Shown here: piece by piece, positions 35,406 to 45,408 of the stretch
Position numbering within the stretch: the first letter of the stretch is position 1
Layout: each line of letters opens with the position of its first letter
Source of the DNA: Basidiobolus meristosporus CBS 931.73
Taxonomy: Eukaryota; Basidiobolomycota; Basidiobolomycetes; Basidiobolales; Basidiobolaceae
Reading direction: 5' to 3'
DNA: 64,000 nucleotides
Assembly: GCA_002104905.1 (NCBI GenBank)
Contig: MCFE01000402.1
Coordinates: 1 to 64,000, forward strand
Position numbers and translations under genes: made by a program
The notes under the pieces: model-generated
What the model was told of the DNA's origin: nothing
Seen by the model: the letters and a program-made list of their open reading frames with translations, nothing else
Databases searched by the model: none

Positions 35406-35941
35406 ATGTGAGGTGGATTCAATCGCATCCTCACAAACAACCTATCCACAAGATATGCTTATTCCTGCCGATCTTTACACAACAAATAAAATTTAGGAGC
35501 GATCATACCCAGCTTTGTTTCAACTTTGATTTATCACATGTGTTAATATGATTTTGAAAATGGTCGGTTAACGCTGGGCTAATAAACAGCATACCCACAC
35601 CTCACGCTCGAGATACCAATGAAAAATATACCTTCAAGTATCTAAACTATAAGTTATCTTGGGAGCGTTAACGGTTTTCAGGCAGTACTTGCAATTCATA
35701 TATGTAGCGGACACCAATTATACCGTCAGTGTCTTATGAGCTGTGGGCGCGTATCCAAGGGTGAGAATTCCATGATGCGAAAGAATTCGGAGTCGTGAGT
35801 ATAATATAATAGGGTTAAGCAATTATAAGTGGCTTAATGAGCTTAATTGGTTGTTAAAGGTTTGTTGTGTATAAGTATGCCGCCTAGGCACTCTCAACAA
35901 TCAGACTAGAGCTTCAAAAAGCCCACACTAGCTACTCGAAG
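35406..35941. other. array spacer, B1 to B2
   Basis: Carries a 3' AATAAA signal (ACAATAAATCAA-like in sister spacers) and the B2 promoter, with TATAATATAATAGGG near 35800. No gene. Confidence 0.5.
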
Positions 35942-36517
35942 ATGCTTTTCAAACCTTCCGTTCTTTGCTCGCTACTGATGGCCACTATGGCCTATGGAGA
36001 TCACGCAAAGTTCTTCAAGCCAGCTGCCAGTAATACTATGGCCGTCGCTTCCGTATCTGACCACGGATTCAGTCCAATCGGCTACACTGATCAAGGTGTC
36101 ATCTTCCCCTACTACATGCTGGATGAAGATATCGAGATTACCCCAGAGGAGGCTCAGCTTCGTCGTCTGAAGATCGGGAGCATGGTGAAGCGTGCATCCC
36201 ATCACAAGTCCAAGAAGGTGTACAAGAAGCATAGCAAGAAACACCACAAGAAGACCAAGCATAAGGTTGGAGAGAAGACCGATGTAGAGCCAATGACTGA
36301 GCCAACCACAGGTGAGGGCGATGTTGATGCTCCTGTCAATGATGAGGCAGCCGAGGATGACTTGGATATTGCAGCTGACGAAGACAACGAGGATGACACT
36401 GACCCTGAGGAAGCCGAGCTCTGGGGTCGCTGGGGCCGTGGAAGGTGGGGACGCGGTCGGTGGGACGAGGCGCTGGGGACGTGGGAGATGGGGCCGTGGC
36501 AGATGGGGACGTGGTAG
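35942..36517 (+). pseudogene. GRW family B2, scrambled tail
   Basis: Open frame of 191 aa. Signal peptide MLFKPSVLCSLLMATMAYG, AKFFKPAASN, YTDQGVIFPYYMLDEDIEI, core TPEEAQLRRLKIGSMVKR, Lys/His block (KKVYKKHSKKHHKKTKHK) and acidic block are all normal. In the tail two single-base losses (near 36464 and 36470) shift the frame after three repeats, so it ends DEALGTWEMGPWQMGTW in place of GRGRW repeats and stops at TAG. The protein could still be made and secreted with a non-basic tail. Confidence 0.75.
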
Positions 36518-37111
36518 ATGGGGAAGAAGATGGTAAATCCATACGTGGATCCAACCATATCCTCAATACCAAAGCAACAGCAAGACTTCTAGTTCATGTA
36601 TTGATATGATTAGGCAGTGCGCATCCCAGCCAATCATCATACAATAAATCAATTTTAGGAGTGATCGCATCCACTATTGTTTCATTTTCGATTTATCACA
36701 CATGGTATAATGATATGAAAAAGATTGGGTTCCTCTGGGCTAATAAGCAGCATACCCTCATTTCACCCGCGAGATAACAATGCAAAGGGTTTTTGCAAAT
36801 ACATGAATTAAGGGCCACCTTGAGAGCGTGTACGGTGGTTTTCAGGCATTGCTTGCATATTTGGCGGACACCAATTATACTGTCTCTTAGGCTGCGGGCG
36901 CGTATCCAAGAGTGAGAATTTAATGTGGCTGAAGAATTTGAAGTCGAACAAGCAATATAATAAGGTCGACTCAATATAGGTAGCTCCATGAGCTAAATCT
37001 AGTATTGGAAGGGCTCTCATGCATAAAAATAGCGCCTTTGCTGTCTCGAAAATCATACTAGAGCTTTCCAAAGTCGCTGTAAACCACTCTAGCAACACCT
37101 GCCACTCGAAG
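36518..37111 (+). repeat. array spacer type II (first copy)
   Basis: Spacer with CATACAATAAATCAATTTTAGGAGTGATC (its 3' signal), a TATAATAAGG element near 36957 and the TATA element GCATAAAAATAG near 37022. Close relatives precede B4, B6, B8 and B9, with more diverged ones before B11 and B12. Confidence 0.75.
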
Positions 37112-37709
37112 ATGATTTTCAAGCCTTCAGTTCTTTGCTCGCTACTAATGGCCACCCTGGCCTATGGCGATCATGCGAAGTTCTTCAAGCCAGCTGCCAG
37201 TGGCAGTGTGGCCGTCGCTTCCATATCCAACCACGGATTCAGTCCAATCCGCTACACTGATCAAGGTGTCATCTTCCCCTACTACATGCTGGATGAAGAT
37301 ATCGAGATTACCCCAGGAGGAGGCTCAGCTTCGTCGTCTGAAGATCGGCAGCATGGTGAAGCGTGCACCCCATCATAAGTACAAGAAGGTGTACAAGAAG
37401 CATAGCAAGAAGCACCACAAGAAGACTGAGCATAAGGTTGGAGAGAAGACCGATGTGGAGCCAATGACTGAGCCATCCCACGGTGAGGGCGATGTCGATG
37501 CTCCTGTCAATGATGAGGCAGCCGAGGATGACTTGGATATTGCAGCTGACGAAGACAACGAGGATGACACTGACCCTGAGGAAGCCGAGCTCTGGGGTCG
37601 CTGGGGCCGTGGAAGGTGGGGACGCGGTCGGTGGGGACGTGGCCGCTGGGGACGTGGGAGATGGGGCCGTGGCAGATGGGGACGGGGTAGATGGGGAAGA
37701 AGATGGTAA
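37112..37709 (+). pseudogene. GRW family B3, frameshifted in the core
   Basis: Starts MIFKPSVLCSLLMATLAYG. An extra G near 37316 (CCAGGAGGAGG against CCAGAGGAGG) shifts the frame inside TPEEAQL and leads to an early stop at 37378. Downstream, the correct frame is again open through the Lys/His block, acidic block and seven GRGRW-type units to TAA at 37709, so this is a single recent lesion. Confidence 0.8.
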
Positions 37710-38294
37710 ATCCATAGTGGATCCAACCATATTCTCAGTACCGAAGCAACAGCAAGACTTCTAGTTCATGTATTGATATGATTAGGCAGTGCTCATTCCA
37801 GCCAATCATTATACAATAAATCAATTTTAGGAGTGATCACACCCACTGTTTTTTCGATTTAGATTTATCACACATGGGATCATGATATGAAAAAGATTGG
37901 GTACCTCTGGACTAAAAAGCAGCCTACCCACATCTTGCTCACGAGACATTGATGAAAGAAGTACCATCAAGAATCTAGTATTTAAGCTATCTTTATGGCG
38001 TTTACAGTGCTAGCAGGTCGATGAGTGTAATCCATACGTGCAGTGGACACTTATTACAACAATTAGGCTCAATAGGATATGGGCGCATATCCTATAGTAA
38101 GACTTCAGCGGGTGAAGAGTTTGAAGTGGAACAAGCAATATAATAAGGTCGACTCAATATAGGTAGCTCCATGAGCTAAATCTAGCATTGGAGGGGCTCT
38201 TATGCATAAAAATAGCGCCTTTGCTGTCTCGAAAATCATACTAGAGCTTTCCAAAGTCGTTGTAAACCACTCTAGCAGCACCTGCCACTCGAAG
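37710..38294 (+). repeat. array spacer type II (second copy)
   Basis: Between B3 and B4. TATAATAAGG at 38139 and TATA element CATAAAAATAG at 38205; the start of B4 is 90 nt downstream of the latter. Confidence 0.7.
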
Positions 38295-38897
38295 ATGATT
38301 TTCAAACCTTCCGTCCTTTGCTCGCTACTAATGGCCACACTGGCCTATGGTGATCATGCGAAGTTCTTCAAGCCAGCTGACAGTAGCAATATGGCTGTCG
38401 CTTCCGTGTCTGACCACGGATTCAGTCCAATCCGCTACACTGATCAAGGTGTCATCTTCCCCTACTACATGCTGGATGAAGACATCGAGATTACCCCAGA
38501 GGAGGCTCAGCTTCGTCGTCTGAAGATCGGGAGCATGGTGAAGCGTGCACCCCATCATAAGTACAAGAAGGTGTACAAGAAGCATAGCAAGAAGCACCAC
38601 AAGAAGACTGAGCATAAGGTTGGAGAGAAGACCGATGTAGAGCCAATGACTGAGCCAACCACAGGTGAGGGCGATGTCGATGCTCCTGTCAATGATGAGG
38701 CAGCCGAGGATGACTTGGATATTGCAGCTGACGAAGACAACGAGGATGACACTGACCCTGAGGAAGCCGAGCTCTGGGGTCGCTGGGGCCGTGGAAGGTG
38801 GGGACGCGGTCGGTGGGGACGTGGCCGCTGGGGACGTGGGAGATGGGGTCGGGCAGATGGGGCCGTGGCAGATGGGGAAGAAGATGGTAAATCCTAG
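38295..38897 (+). pseudogene. GRW family B4, tail switched to an acidic frame
   Basis: Frame of 200 aa, normal up to the tail (signal peptide, VKRAPHHKYKK, KKHSKKHHKKTEHK, acidic block, PEEAELW and five repeats). A single-base loss near 38850 (GGGGTCGGGCAG for GGGGTCGTGGCAG) then reads the repeat in another frame as ADGAVADGEEDGKS, which is acidic. A longer frame from 38202 exists, but that ATG lies in the TATA element, so the start is at 38295. Confidence 0.75.
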
Positions 38898-39505
38898 GTG
38901 GATTCAACCATATTCTCAATACCAAAGCAACAGCAAGACTTCTAGTTCATGTATTGATATGATTAGGCAGTGCGCATCCCAGCCAATCATCATACAATAA
39001 ATCAATTTTAGGAGTGATCATACCCGCTATTGTTTCATTTTCCCAATTTTAGGATTCATTTCATCCAGTATTGTTTCTTTTTCGATATGTCACACATGTT
39101 ATTTTGATCTGGAAAACTGGGGTGCCTTTTGACTAAAAAGCGGTTCAGCCTCTCCTCTCTTTCAAGATAACAATGCAAGGAGGGCTTTAAAGTGCCTAGT
39201 CTATGAGCTATCTAGAGTACACTACGAGAAGTGTCTGTCTGTGTTTATGATACATGTGACATGTACTGACTGAGCCAATGCTTCCTACGGTGTTTGCACA
39301 TGATCAAGAGTAAAATTTAACGGATGAAGAGTTTAATGTCGAAGAAGCAACATAATATAGTCAAGCCAATATAGGTAGCTCAAAGAGTAAAGTCTAATAT
39401 TGGAAAGCTCTTGTGCATAAAAGGGTCCAGTGCGCACCTTCAAGAATCATACTAGAGCTTTCCAAAGTAGCTGTAAACCACTCTAGCAACACCTACTACT
39501 CGAAG
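38898..39505 (+). repeat. array spacer type I (before B5)
   Basis: Different from type II: contains CCCAATTTTAGGATTCATTTCATCC, GGAGGGCTTTAAAGTGCC and the TATA region CATAAAAGGGTCC. The same spacer precedes B7 and B10. Confidence 0.75.
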
Positions 39506-40099
39506 ATGCTTTTCAAACCTTCCGTTCTTTGCTCGCTACTGCTGGCCACCCTAGCCTATGGAGATCACGCAAAGTTCTTCGAGCCAGCTGCCAGTAGCAA
39601 TATGGCCGTCGCTTCCGTGTCTGACTACGGATTCAGTCCAATCCGCTACACTGATCAAGGTGTCATCTTCCCCTACTACATGCTGGATGAAGACATCGAG
39701 ATTACCTCGGAGGAGGCTCAGCTTCGTCGTCTGAAGATCGGGAGCATGGTGAAGCGGGCGCCCCATCACAAGTCCAAGAAGGTCTACAAGAAGGTGACCA
39801 AGAAGCACCACAAGAAGCACCACAAGACGACCAAGCATAAGGTTGGAGAGAAGACCGATGTAGAGCCAATGACTGAGCCAACCACAGGTGAGGTAGATGT
39901 CGATGCTCCTGTCAATGATGAGGCAGCGGTGAATGACCCAGATGTTGCAACTGACGAAGACAACGAGGATGACACTGACCCTGAGGAAGCCGAGCTCTGG
40001 GGTCGCTGGGGCCGTGGAAGGTGGGGACGCGGTCGGTGGGGACGTGGCCGCTGGGGCCGTGGCAGATGGGGACGGGGTAGATGGGGAAGAAGATGGTAA
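39506..40099 (+). CDS. GRW family B5
   Basis: Intact, 197 aa. Signal peptide MLFKPSVLCSLLLATLAYG; KFFEPAASSN; core ITSEEAQLRRLKIGSMVKR (Ser for the usual Pro); Lys/His block KKVYKKVTKKHHKKHHKTTK with the KKHH unit twice; acidic block VNDPDVATDEDNEDDTD; then WGRW and five GRGRW units ending GRRW. A KR dibasic site before APHHK could be cut by a Kex2-type protease. Function unknown. Nearly identical over its length to B7 apart from the B7 frameshift. Confidence 0.88.
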   Translation: MLFKPSVLCSLLLATLAYGDHAKFFEPAASSNMAVASVSDYGFSPIRYTDQGVIFPYYMLDEDIEITSEEAQLRRLKIGSMVKRAPHHKSKKVYKKVTKKHHKKHHKTTKHKVGEKTDVEPMTEPTTGEVDVDAPVNDEAAVNDPDVATDEDNEDDTDPEEAELWGRWGRGRWGRGRWGRGRWGRGRWGRGRWGRRW

Positions 40100-40607
40100 A
40101 TCCTACGTGGATCCAACCATATCCTCAATACCAAAGCAACAGCAAGACTTCTAGTTCATGTATTGATATGATTAGGCAGTGCGCATCCCAGCCAATCATT
40201 ATACAATAAATCAATTTTAGGAGTGATCACACCCACTATTGTGTCATTTTAGATTTATCACACATGGTATCATGATATGAAAGAGATTGGGTTCCTCTGG
40301 GCTAATAAGGGCGTTTAGCGTTCTGGTCGGTCTCTAAGTGTAATATGTATTAGCAGTGGACACTGGTACTACTAATTTGGCTCATTGGACAGTGGGCCCA
40401 TATCCAAGAGTAAAACTTCAACGGGTGAAGAGTTTGAAGTCGAACAAGCAATATATTAATGTTGACTCAATATCTGTAGCTCCATGAGCTAAATCTAGTA
40501 TTGGAAGGGCTCTTATGCATAAAAATCGCGCTTTTGCTGTCTCGAGAATCATACTAGAGCTTTCCAAAGTCGCTGTAAACCACTCTAGCAACACCTGCCA
40601 CTCGAAG
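40100..40607 (+). repeat. array spacer type II (before B6)
   Basis: Shorter version with AAGGGCGTTTAGCGTTCTGGTCGG. Matches the spacer before B8 almost base for base. It has ATATTAATG in place of TATAATAAGG. Confidence 0.7.
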
Positions 40608-41264
40608 ATGATTTTCAAACCTTCCGTCCTTTACTCGCTACTGATGGCCACACTGGCCTATGGTGATCATGCGAAGTTCTTCAAGCCAGCTGCCAGTAGC
40701 AGTGTGGCCGTTGCTTCCGTATCTGACCACGGATTCAGTCCAATCCGCTACACTGATCAAGGTGTCGTCTTCCCCTACTACATGCTGGATGAAGATATCG
40801 AGATTACCCCAGAGGAGGCTCAGCTTCGTCGTCTGAAGATCGGGAGCATGGTGAAGCGTGCATCCCATCACGAGTCCAAGAAGGTGTACAAGAAGGTGAC
40901 CAAGAAGGTGACCAAGAAACATAGCAAGAAACACCACAAGAAGCACCATAAGAAGCACCACAAGAAACACCACAAGAAGACTAAGCATAAGGTTGGAGAG
41001 AAGACCGATGTGGAGCCAGTGACTGAGCCAACCCACGGTGAGGGTGATGTCGATGCTCCTGTCAATGATGAGGCAGCCGAGGATGACTTGGATATTGCAG
41101 CTGACGAAGACAACGAGGATGACACTGACCCTGAGGAAGCCGAGCTCTGGGGTCGCTGGGGCCGTGGAAGGTGGGGACGCGGTCGGTGGGGACGAGGCCG
41201 CTGGGGCCGTGGGAGATGGGGCCGTGGCAGATGGGGACGGGGTAGATGGGGAAGAAGATGGTAA
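40608..41264 (+). CDS. GRW family B6, longest Lys/His block
   Basis: Intact, 218 aa. Standard signal peptide (MIFKPSVLYSLLMATLAYG) and core. The Lys/His region is expanded: KKVTK is repeated and KKHH occurs four times in a row (about 40915-40985), giving a histatin-like stretch of roughly 40 residues that could bind metal or polyanions. Acidic block DDLDIAADEDNEDDTDPEEAELW and six GRGRW units follow. The extra length relative to B5 lies in this block and one extra tail repeat. Confidence 0.88.
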   Translation: MIFKPSVLYSLLMATLAYGDHAKFFKPAASSSVAVASVSDHGFSPIRYTDQGVVFPYYMLDEDIEITPEEAQLRRLKIGSMVKRASHHESKKVYKKVTKKVTKKHSKKHHKKHHKKHHKKHHKKTKHKVGEKTDVEPVTEPTHGEGDVDAPVNDEAAEDDLDIAADEDNEDDTDPEEAELWGRWGRGRWGRGRWGRGRWGRGRWGRGRWGRGRWGRRW

Positions 41265-41879
41265 ATCCTAGGTGGCTCCCACCACATCCTCAATACCGAA
41301 GCAACAGCAAGACTTCTAGTTCATGTATTGATATGATTAGGCAGTGCGCATCCCAGCCAATCATTATACAATAAATCAATTTTAGGAGTGATCATACCCG
41401 CTATTGTTTCATTTTCCCAATTTTAGGATTCATTTCATCCAGTATTGCTTCTTTTTCGATATGTCACACATGGTATTTTGATCTGGAAAACTGGGGTGCC
41501 TTTTGACTAAAAAGCGGTTCAGCCTCTCCTCTCTTTCAAGATAACAATGCAAGGAGGGCTTTAAAGTGCCTAGTCTATGAGCTATCTAGAGTACACTAAG
41601 AGAAGTGTCTGTCTGTGTTTATGATACATGTGACATGTACTGACTGAGCCAATGCTTCCTACGGTGTTTGCACATGATCAAGAGTAAAATTTAACGGGTG
41701 AAGAGTTTGATGTCGAAGAAGCAACATAATATAGTCAAGCCAATATAGGTAGCTCAAAGAGTAAAGTCTAATATTGGAAAGCTCTTGTGCATAAAAGGGT
41801 CCAGTGCGCACCTTCAAGAATCATACTAGAGCTTTCCAAAGTAGCTGTAAACCACTCTAGCAACACCTACTACTCGAAG
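41265..41879 (+). repeat. array spacer type I (before B7)
   Basis: Second copy of the type I spacer, offset by about 2.37 kb from the copy before B5. With B5-B6 it shows a two-gene tandem unit. Confidence 0.75.
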
Positions 41880-42542
41880 ATGCTTTTCAAACCTTCCGTC
41901 CTTTACTCTCTACTGATGGCCACACTGGCCTATGGAGATCATGCGAAGTTCTTCAAGCAAGCTGCCAGTAGCAATATGGCCGTCGCTTCCGTGTCTGACT
42001 ACGGATTCAGTCCAATCCGCTACACTGATCAAGGTGTCATCTTCCCCTACTACATGCTGGATGAAGACATCGAGATTACTCCAGAGGAGGCTCAACTTCG
42101 TCGTCTGAAGATCGGGAGCATGGTGAAGCGGGCGCCCCATCACAAGTCCAAGAAGGTCTACAAGAAGGTGACCAAGAAGCATAGCAAGAAGCACCACAAG
42201 ACGACCAAGCATAAGGTTGGAGAGAAGACCGATGTAGAGCCAATGACTGAGCCAACCACAGGTGAGGGCGATGTCGATGCTTCTGTCAATGATGAGGCAG
42301 CCGAGGATGACTTGGATATTGCAGCTGACGAAGACAACGAGGATGACACTGACCCTGAGGAAGCCGAGCTCTGGGGTCGCTGGGGCCGTGGAAGGTGGGG
42401 ACGCGGTCGGTGGGGACGTGGCCGCTGGGGACGTGGGAGATGGGCCGTGGCAGATGGGGACGGGGTAGATGGGGAAGAAGATGGTAAATCCATAGTGGAT
42501 CCAACCATATTCTCAATACCAAAGCAACAGCAAGACTTCTAG
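41880..42542 (+). pseudogene. GRW family B7, tail switched to an acidic frame
   Basis: Frame of 220 aa. Normal to the fourth tail unit; then one G is missing near 42443 (AGATGGGCCG for AGATGGGGCCG), so the rest of the repeat reads AVADGDGVDGEEDGKS and runs through the usual stop into the 3' region, ending PKQQQDF. The body is otherwise undamaged (KQAASSN for KPAASSN is a private change). The product would carry a half-basic, half-acidic tail. Confidence 0.75.
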
Positions 42543-42996
42543 TTCATGTATTGATATGATTAGGCAGTGCGCATCCCAGCCAATCATTATACAATAAATC
42601 AATTTTAGGAGTGATCGCATCCACTATTGTTTCATTTTAGATTTATCACACATGGTATCATGATATGAAAGAGATTGGGTTCCTCTGGGCTAATAAGGGC
42701 GTTTAGCGTTCTGGTCGGTCTCTAAGTATAATATGTATTAGCAGTGGACACTTTGTACTACTAATTTAGCTCATTGGACAGTGGGCCCATATCCAAGAGT
42801 AAAACTTCAACGGGTGAAGAGTTTGAAGTCGAACAAGCAATATATTAATGTTGACTCAATATCTGTAGCTCCATGAGCTAAATCTAGTATTGGAAGGGCT
42901 CTTATGCATAAAAATAGCGCTTTTGCTGTCTCGAGAATCATACTAGAGCTTTCCAAAGTCGCTGTAAACCACTCTAGCAACACCTGCCACTCGAAG
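42543..42996 (+). repeat. array spacer type II (before B8)
   Basis: Near-identical to the spacer before B6, including ATATTAATGTTGACTC and the TATA element CATAAAAATAG at about 42907. Confidence 0.7.
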
Positions 42997-43653
42997 ATGA
43001 TTTTCAAACCTTCCGTCCTTTACTCGCTACTGATGGCCACACTGGCCTATGGAGATCATGCGAAGTTCTTCAAGCCAGCTGACAGTAGCAATATGGCTGT
43101 CGCTTCCGTGTCTGACCATGGATTCAGTCCAATCCGCTACACTGATCAAGGTGTCATCTTCCCCTACTACATGCTGGATGAAGATATCGAGATTACCCCA
43201 GAGGAGGCTCAGCTTCGTCGTCTGAAGATCGGGAGCATGGTGAAGCGTGCACCCCATCAGGAGTCCAAGAAGGTGTACAAGAAGGTGTACAAGAAGGTGA
43301 CCAAGAAGGTGACCAAGAAACATAGCAAGAAACACCACAAGAAGCACCACAAGAAACACCACAAGGAGACTAAGCATAAGGTTGGAGAGAAGACCGATGT
43401 GGAGCCAGTGACTGAGCCAACCCACGGTGAGGGTGATGTCGATGCTCCTGTCAATGATGAGGCAGCCGAGGATGACTTGGATATTGCAGCTGACGAGGAC
43501 AACGAGGATGACACTGACCCTGAGGAAGCCGAGCTCTGGGGTCGCTGGGGCCGTGGAAGGTGGGGACGCGGTCGGTGGGGACGTGGCCGCTGGGGACGTG
43601 GGAGATGGGGCCGTGGCAGATGGGGACGGGGTAGATGGGGAAGAAGATGGTAA
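42997..43653 (+). CDS. GRW family B8
   Basis: Intact, 218 aa, sister of B6. The Lys/His block is arranged differently: KKVYK twice, KKVTK twice and KKHH three times, then KETKHK, so total length is kept while the units differ. It reads APHQESKK where most copies have APHHK. Six GRGRW units and GRRW end. Acidic block as in B6. Confidence 0.88.
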   Translation: MIFKPSVLYSLLMATLAYGDHAKFFKPADSSNMAVASVSDHGFSPIRYTDQGVIFPYYMLDEDIEITPEEAQLRRLKIGSMVKRAPHQESKKVYKKVYKKVTKKVTKKHSKKHHKKHHKKHHKETKHKVGEKTDVEPVTEPTHGEGDVDAPVNDEAAEDDLDIAADEDNEDDTDPEEAELWGRWGRGRWGRGRWGRGRWGRGRWGRGRWGRGRWGRRW

Positions 43654-44238
43654 ACCCTTGGTGGCTCCCACCACATCCTCAATACCGAAGCAACAGCAAG
43701 ACTTCTAATTCATGTATTGATATGATTAGGCAGTGCTCATTCCAGCCAATCATCATACAATAAATCAATTTTAGGAGTGATCACACCCACTGTTTTTTCG
43801 ATTTAGATTTATCACACATGGTATCATGATATGAAAAAGATTGGGTACCTCTGGACTAAAAAGCAGCCTACCCACATCTTGCTCACGAGATATTGATGAA
43901 AGAAGTATAATCGTAAGGCTAGTAGTCAAGCATTCTTAAGGGCGTTTACCGTTCTGGTCGGTTTCTGAGTGTAATCTGTATAAGCAGTGGACACTGGTAC
44001 TACTAATTAGGCTTATTAGGCTGTGGGCGCATATCCCAGAGTAAGACTTCAACGGTTAAAAAGTTTGAAGTCGAACAAGCAATATAATAAGGCCGAATCA
44101 ATATAGGAAGCTCCATGAGCCAAATATAGTATTGGAGGGGCTCTTATGCATAAAAACAGCGCTTTTGCTATCTCGAGAATCATACTAGAGCTTTCCAAAG
44201 TAGCTGTAAACCACTCTAGCAACACCTACAACTCGAAG
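43654..44238 (+). repeat. array spacer type II (before B9)
   Basis: Contains TATAATAAGG near 44083 and CATAAAAACAG at about 44149. No gene. Confidence 0.65.
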
Positions 44239-44835
44239 ATGATTTTCAAGCCTTCAGTTCTTTGCTCGCTACTAATGGCCACCCTGGCCTATGGAGATCA
44301 TACGAAGTTCTTCAAGCCAGCTGACAGTAGCAATATGGCCGTCGCTTCCGTGTCTGACCACGGATTCAGTCCAATCCGCTACACTGATCAAGGTGTCATC
44401 TTCCCCTACTACATGCTGGATGAAGACATTGAGATTACCCCAGAGGAGGCTCAACTTCGTCGTCTGAAGATCGGGAGCATGGTGAAGCGTGCACCCCATC
44501 ACAAGTACAAGAAGGTGACCAAGAAACATAGCAAGAAACACCACAAGAAGACTGAGCATAAGGTTGGAGAGAAGACCGATGTGGAGCCAGTGACAGAACC
44601 AACCACAGGTGAGGTTGATGTCGATGCTCCTGTCAATGATGAGGCAGCGGAGGCTGACCCGGATATTGCATCAGACGAGGACAACGAGGATGACACTGAC
44701 CCTGAGGAAGCCGAGCTCTGGGGTCGCTGGGGCCGTGGAAGGTGGGGACGCGGTCGGTGGGGACGTGGCCGCTGGGGACGCGGGAGATGGGGTCGTGGTA
44801 GATGGGGGCGGGGTAGGTGGGGAAGAAGATGGTAA
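44239..44835 (+). CDS. GRW family B9
   Basis: Intact, 198 aa. Signal peptide MIFKPSVLCSLLMATLAYG, TKFFKPADSSN, core as in B8. The Lys/His block is short (KYKKVTKKHSKKHHKKTEHK). The acidic block has private changes (EADPDIASDEDNEDD). Six GRGRW units; the tail DNA uses GGGCGGGGTAGG, slightly different codons from its neighbours. Confidence 0.87.
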   Translation: MIFKPSVLCSLLMATLAYGDHTKFFKPADSSNMAVASVSDHGFSPIRYTDQGVIFPYYMLDEDIEITPEEAQLRRLKIGSMVKRAPHHKYKKVTKKHSKKHHKKTEHKVGEKTDVEPVTEPTTGEVDVDAPVNDEAAEADPDIASDEDNEDDTDPEEAELWGRWGRGRWGRGRWGRGRWGRGRWGRGRWGRGRWGRRW

Positions 44836-45408
44836 ATCCATAGTGGATCCAACCATATCCTCAATACCGAATCAACTGCGAGACTTCTAGTTTATGTACT
44901 GATATGATTAGGCAGTGTTCATTCCAGCCAATCATTATACAATAAATCAAATTTAGCAGTGATCAAGTTCATTATTGTTTCATTTTCGATTTATCACACA
45001 TGGTATTTTGATCTGGAAAACTGGGGTACTTTTGGCTAGAAAGCAGTTCAGCCTCTCCTCACTTTCGAGATAACAATGCAAGGAGGGCTTTAAAGTGCCT
45101 AGTCTATGAGCTATCTAGAGTACACTAAGAGAGGTGTCTGTCTGTGTTTATGATACATGTGACATGTACTGACTGAGCCAATGCTTCCTAAGGTGTTTGC
45201 ACATGATCAAGAGTAAAATTTAACGGATGAAGAGTTTGATGTCGAAGAAGCAACATAATATAGTCAAGCCAATATAGGTAGCTCAAAGAGTAAAGTCTAA
45301 TATTGGAAAGCTCTTATGCATAAAAGGGTCCAGTGCGCGCCTTCAAGAATCATACTAGAGCTTTCCAAAGTAGCTGTAAACCACTCTAGCAACACCTACT
45401 ACTCGAAG
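44836..45408 (+). repeat. array spacer type I (before B10)
   Basis: Third copy of the type I spacer (GGAGGGCTTTAAAGTGCC, CATAAAAGGGTCC). Confidence 0.7.

Noticed and set aside
36180-36200. RxLR-type effector motif in the core (LRRL)
   Set aside because: The order of residues does not match R-x-L-R, the motif sits at the wrong place, and the genome is fungal, not oomycete.
36400-36530. Alpha-factor-like pheromone precursor (EEAELW before a repeated peptide)
   Set aside because: There is no KR or other Kex2 site between repeats and no Ste13-type EAEA spacer; the repeats are contiguous pentapeptides.
38202-38294. Upstream in-frame ATG (MHKNSAFA...) giving N-terminal extensions in B copies
   Set aside because: That ATG lies within the conserved CATAAAAATAG TATA element. 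The next Met begins a clean signal peptide with conserved context, so the extension is promoter and leader.
43027-43674. Long minus-strand open frames (140-215 codons) opposite many array copies
   Set aside because: They are complements of the low-complexity repeat and acidic blocks, recur wherever the sense gene is intact, and lack start context or their own conserved features.
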